Shown here one piece after another: positions 6,521-7,648 of a DNA stretch of 7,648 nt (the first letter of the stretch is position 1; the number at the start of each line of letters is the position of its first letter). The stretch comes from Anaerolineaceae bacterium UBA5224 (GTDB lineage Bacteria > Chloroflexota > Anaerolineae > Anaerolineales > Anaerolineaceae). The translations under genes were made by a program, and so were the position numbers. The notes beneath the pieces were generated by a model. The model was not told the origin of the DNA. It saw only the letters and a program-made list of their open reading frames with translations, and searched no databases. The stretch lies in NCBI GenBank assembly GCA_002409365.1, contig DHUW01000034.1, positions 1-7,648 of the forward strand. The letters are read 5' to 3'.

Positions 6521-7012
6521 TTAATATCCCATCTGGCCATGCAGCGATTCGTCATTATCAACGTAATCCTGCACACGGATGACTCGGTAATTGTCCTTAT
6601 TATCCCGAATATACACCATCTCGATACCGGCGTTAATGATCATCCTTTTACACATCGAACAGGGGTTGGCATCCTTGACATAATTGTTATTATCTTTCAA
6701 GTCAATCCCAGATAAATACAGTGCGGAACCAATCATTCGCTCGCGGGCAGCGCTGATGATAGCGTTCGCTTCAGCATGTACACTGCGACATAGCTCATAA
6801 CGCTCTCCTCTCGGAACATTCATCTGCTCCCGGATGCAAAAGCCCAGGTCAATGCAGTTTGCCCGACCCCTTGGTGCGCCAACATAGCCGGTTGAAACGA
6901 CCTCATCGTTTTTCACGATCACGGCACCATACTGCTTCCGCAGGCAGGTACCGCGCTGGCTCACTACCTCTGCCAGGTCGAGATAATAGTTTACTTTATC
7001 GCGTCTGTTCAT
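6521..7012 (-). CDS. dCMP deaminase (ComEB type)
   Basis: This cytosolic zinc enzyme converts dCMP to dUMP, feeding thymidylate synthesis. The protein has 163 residues, typical for the family. The catalytic zinc site is H79 with the proton-shuttling E81 in SVHAEANAI, and C118 and C121 in PCSMCKRMIINAGI. Cysteines 23, 53, 59 and 75 sit where family members carry additional conserved cysteines, so a second structural zinc is possible. The segment YGAVIVKNDEVVSTGYVGAPRG (28-49) is the characteristic nucleotide-binding region. Between the two catalytic halves lies a stretch (about 102-116, DLKDNNNYVKDA) longer than in the shortest homologues. The ATG at 7012-7010 follows GAGGTGG (7016-7022), fitting a real start. 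Cytidine or tRNA deaminases share the zinc motif, but the length and the GAPRG segment favour dCMP deaminase. Confidence 0.93.
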   Translation of the reverse strand: MNRRDKVNYYLDLAEVVSQRGTCLRKQYGAVIVKNDEVVSTGYVGAPRGRANCIDLGFCIREQMNVPRGERYELCRSVHAEANAIISAARERMIGSALYLSGIDLKDNNNYVKDANPCSMCKRMIINAGIEMVYIRDNKDNYRVIRVQDYVDNDESLHGQMGY

Positions 7013-7044
7013 TCGCCACCTCTTCAGGCAATCGTCTACACAAA

Positions 7045-7050
7045 ATTGTA
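7045..7050 (-). promoter_or_regulatory. Candidate -10 element upstream of dCMP deaminase
   Basis: TACAAT on the minus strand matches TATAAT in five of six positions and would start transcription about 26 nt before the deaminase ATG. No convincing -35 hexamer lies 16-18 nt upstream, so this is weak. The 81-bp gap also has a small GCTTT-agt-AAAGC hairpin (7072-7084) with no proper T-tract. Confidence 0.3.
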
Positions 7051-7093
7051 ACCGACTGGTTCAGGAAAGTTGCTTTAGTAAAGCCAATAGTGC

Positions 7094-7648
7094 TTACAAA
7101 CCTTCATCTTCCACAAACTGGTAGAAGGCTTTTTCCTCTTTTTTATCTGTAGCGGAAATGGTCCCAACCGGGAAAGTGTAGATGGTATATTCCTCTTCCC
7201 CGTCCAGACCAAAAATCTGGTCGCTGAGTTCCATATCAAAAGCCGCGACAGCACAGGTGCCCAAACCTAAAGCAGCACAGGCGAGGTAGAGGTTTTGCCC
7301 CACATGCCCGGCATCTATCAGCACCACGCGATGCGCCCAGATGCCATAACGCCATTCAGCGCGGTAGGGAACAAAGCTGTAATAGAAAACTACGCTGGCT
7401 TTGTTTGCCCAGCTCTGTCCCACCAGAGTATCCGAGATCACTGCCGGCAAGTCCTCGACCGGGTGCAAAAATTCGAGCTCATGGTTCAATGGCAGATAAT
7501 GATAAGCTCCTGGCTGCAGACCTTCGACATGCTGCACCAAGAGGTAAGTCTCAAAGGCATGCCTGGCACCACCCGATGGGACCGTGCGCAGCGTGGCATA
7601 AGACTTCCCGCGGATATCCTTGATCCCCTGTGTTGCCCAGAGCAAAAA
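7094..7648 (-). CDS. SagB-type nitroreductase-family flavoprotein, N-terminus cut by window edge
   Basis: The frame is open to the window edge; the last 184 residues are visible, beginning FLLWATQGIKD. No start codon is in view: the TTG at 7645 is an internal leucine because LLWATQGI is a core motif of the family. Family marks are LRTVPSGGARHAFETYLLV (20-38), the SVVFYYSF strand, and the FMN-site segment GHVGQNLYLACAALGLGTC. Such proteins bind FMN as dimers. In thiazole/oxazole-modified peptide clusters SagB oxidises azolines, but many members stand alone with unknown substrates. No cyclodehydratase or precursor peptide is visible here, so an azoline role is not supported. The closing residues AFYQFVEDEGL and TAA at 7096-7094 give a normal end. 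About 50 or more N-terminal residues should lie beyond the edge. Confidence 0.88.
   Translation of the reverse strand, partial: FLLWATQGIKDIRGKSYATLRTVPSGGARHAFETYLLVQHVEGLQPGAYHYLPLNHELEFLHPVEDLPAVISDTLVGQSWANKASVVFYYSFVPYRAEWRYGIWAHRVVLIDAGHVGQNLYLACAALGLGTCAVAAFDMELSDQIFGLDGEEEYTIYTFPVGTISATDKKEEKAFYQFVEDEGL

Noticed and set aside
7643..7645. TTG as start of the nitroreductase
   Set aside because: The codon falls inside the conserved LLWATQGI motif, and the frame is open to the window edge, so the gene begins outside the window.

Overview
The window carries eight confident protein genes, all on the minus strand, so the biological reading order runs from position 7648 down to 1. Two genes are cut by the window edges. 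I see no rRNA, tRNA, CRISPR array, insertion sequence or phage gene. The host is best guessed as a Chloroflexota bacterium, probably Anaerolineae-like. This rests on recalled resemblance of the four-gene membrane module to uncharacterised loci of that phylum; no marker gene in the window proves it.

Right part (7648-6521): the C-terminal part of a SagB-type nitroreductase-fold flavoprotein, then an 81-bp gap with a possible promoter, then a zinc-dependent dCMP deaminase (ComEB type). Middle (6421-4171): a pirin-family cupin followed 22 nt later by dihydrolipoyl dehydrogenase (lpdA, the E3 of 2-oxo acid dehydrogenase complexes or L-protein of glycine cleavage). They are probably co-transcribed. 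Bacterial pirin has been reported to act on pyruvate dehydrogenase, so the pairing may be functional.

The 281-bp gap at 3890-4170 contains a long inverted repeat without a T-tract and a good extended -10 promoter whose predicted start falls on the ATG of a doubtful 44-codon leader ORF.

Left part (3886-1): four tightly overlapping membrane-protein genes of unknown function. In order they are a TM-soluble-TM protein that looks DUF6754-like, a six-helix membrane protein, a 660-residue protein, and a five-helix membrane protein that runs off the window. The 660-residue protein has a zinc ribbon, a very long acidic linker with a repeated tryptophan motif, and a membrane-flanked globular domain. 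Stop and start codons overlap at every junction (GTGA, ATGAGTGA, ATGA), which suggests coupled translation and a stoichiometric membrane complex. This module is the best candidate in the window for an undescribed system.
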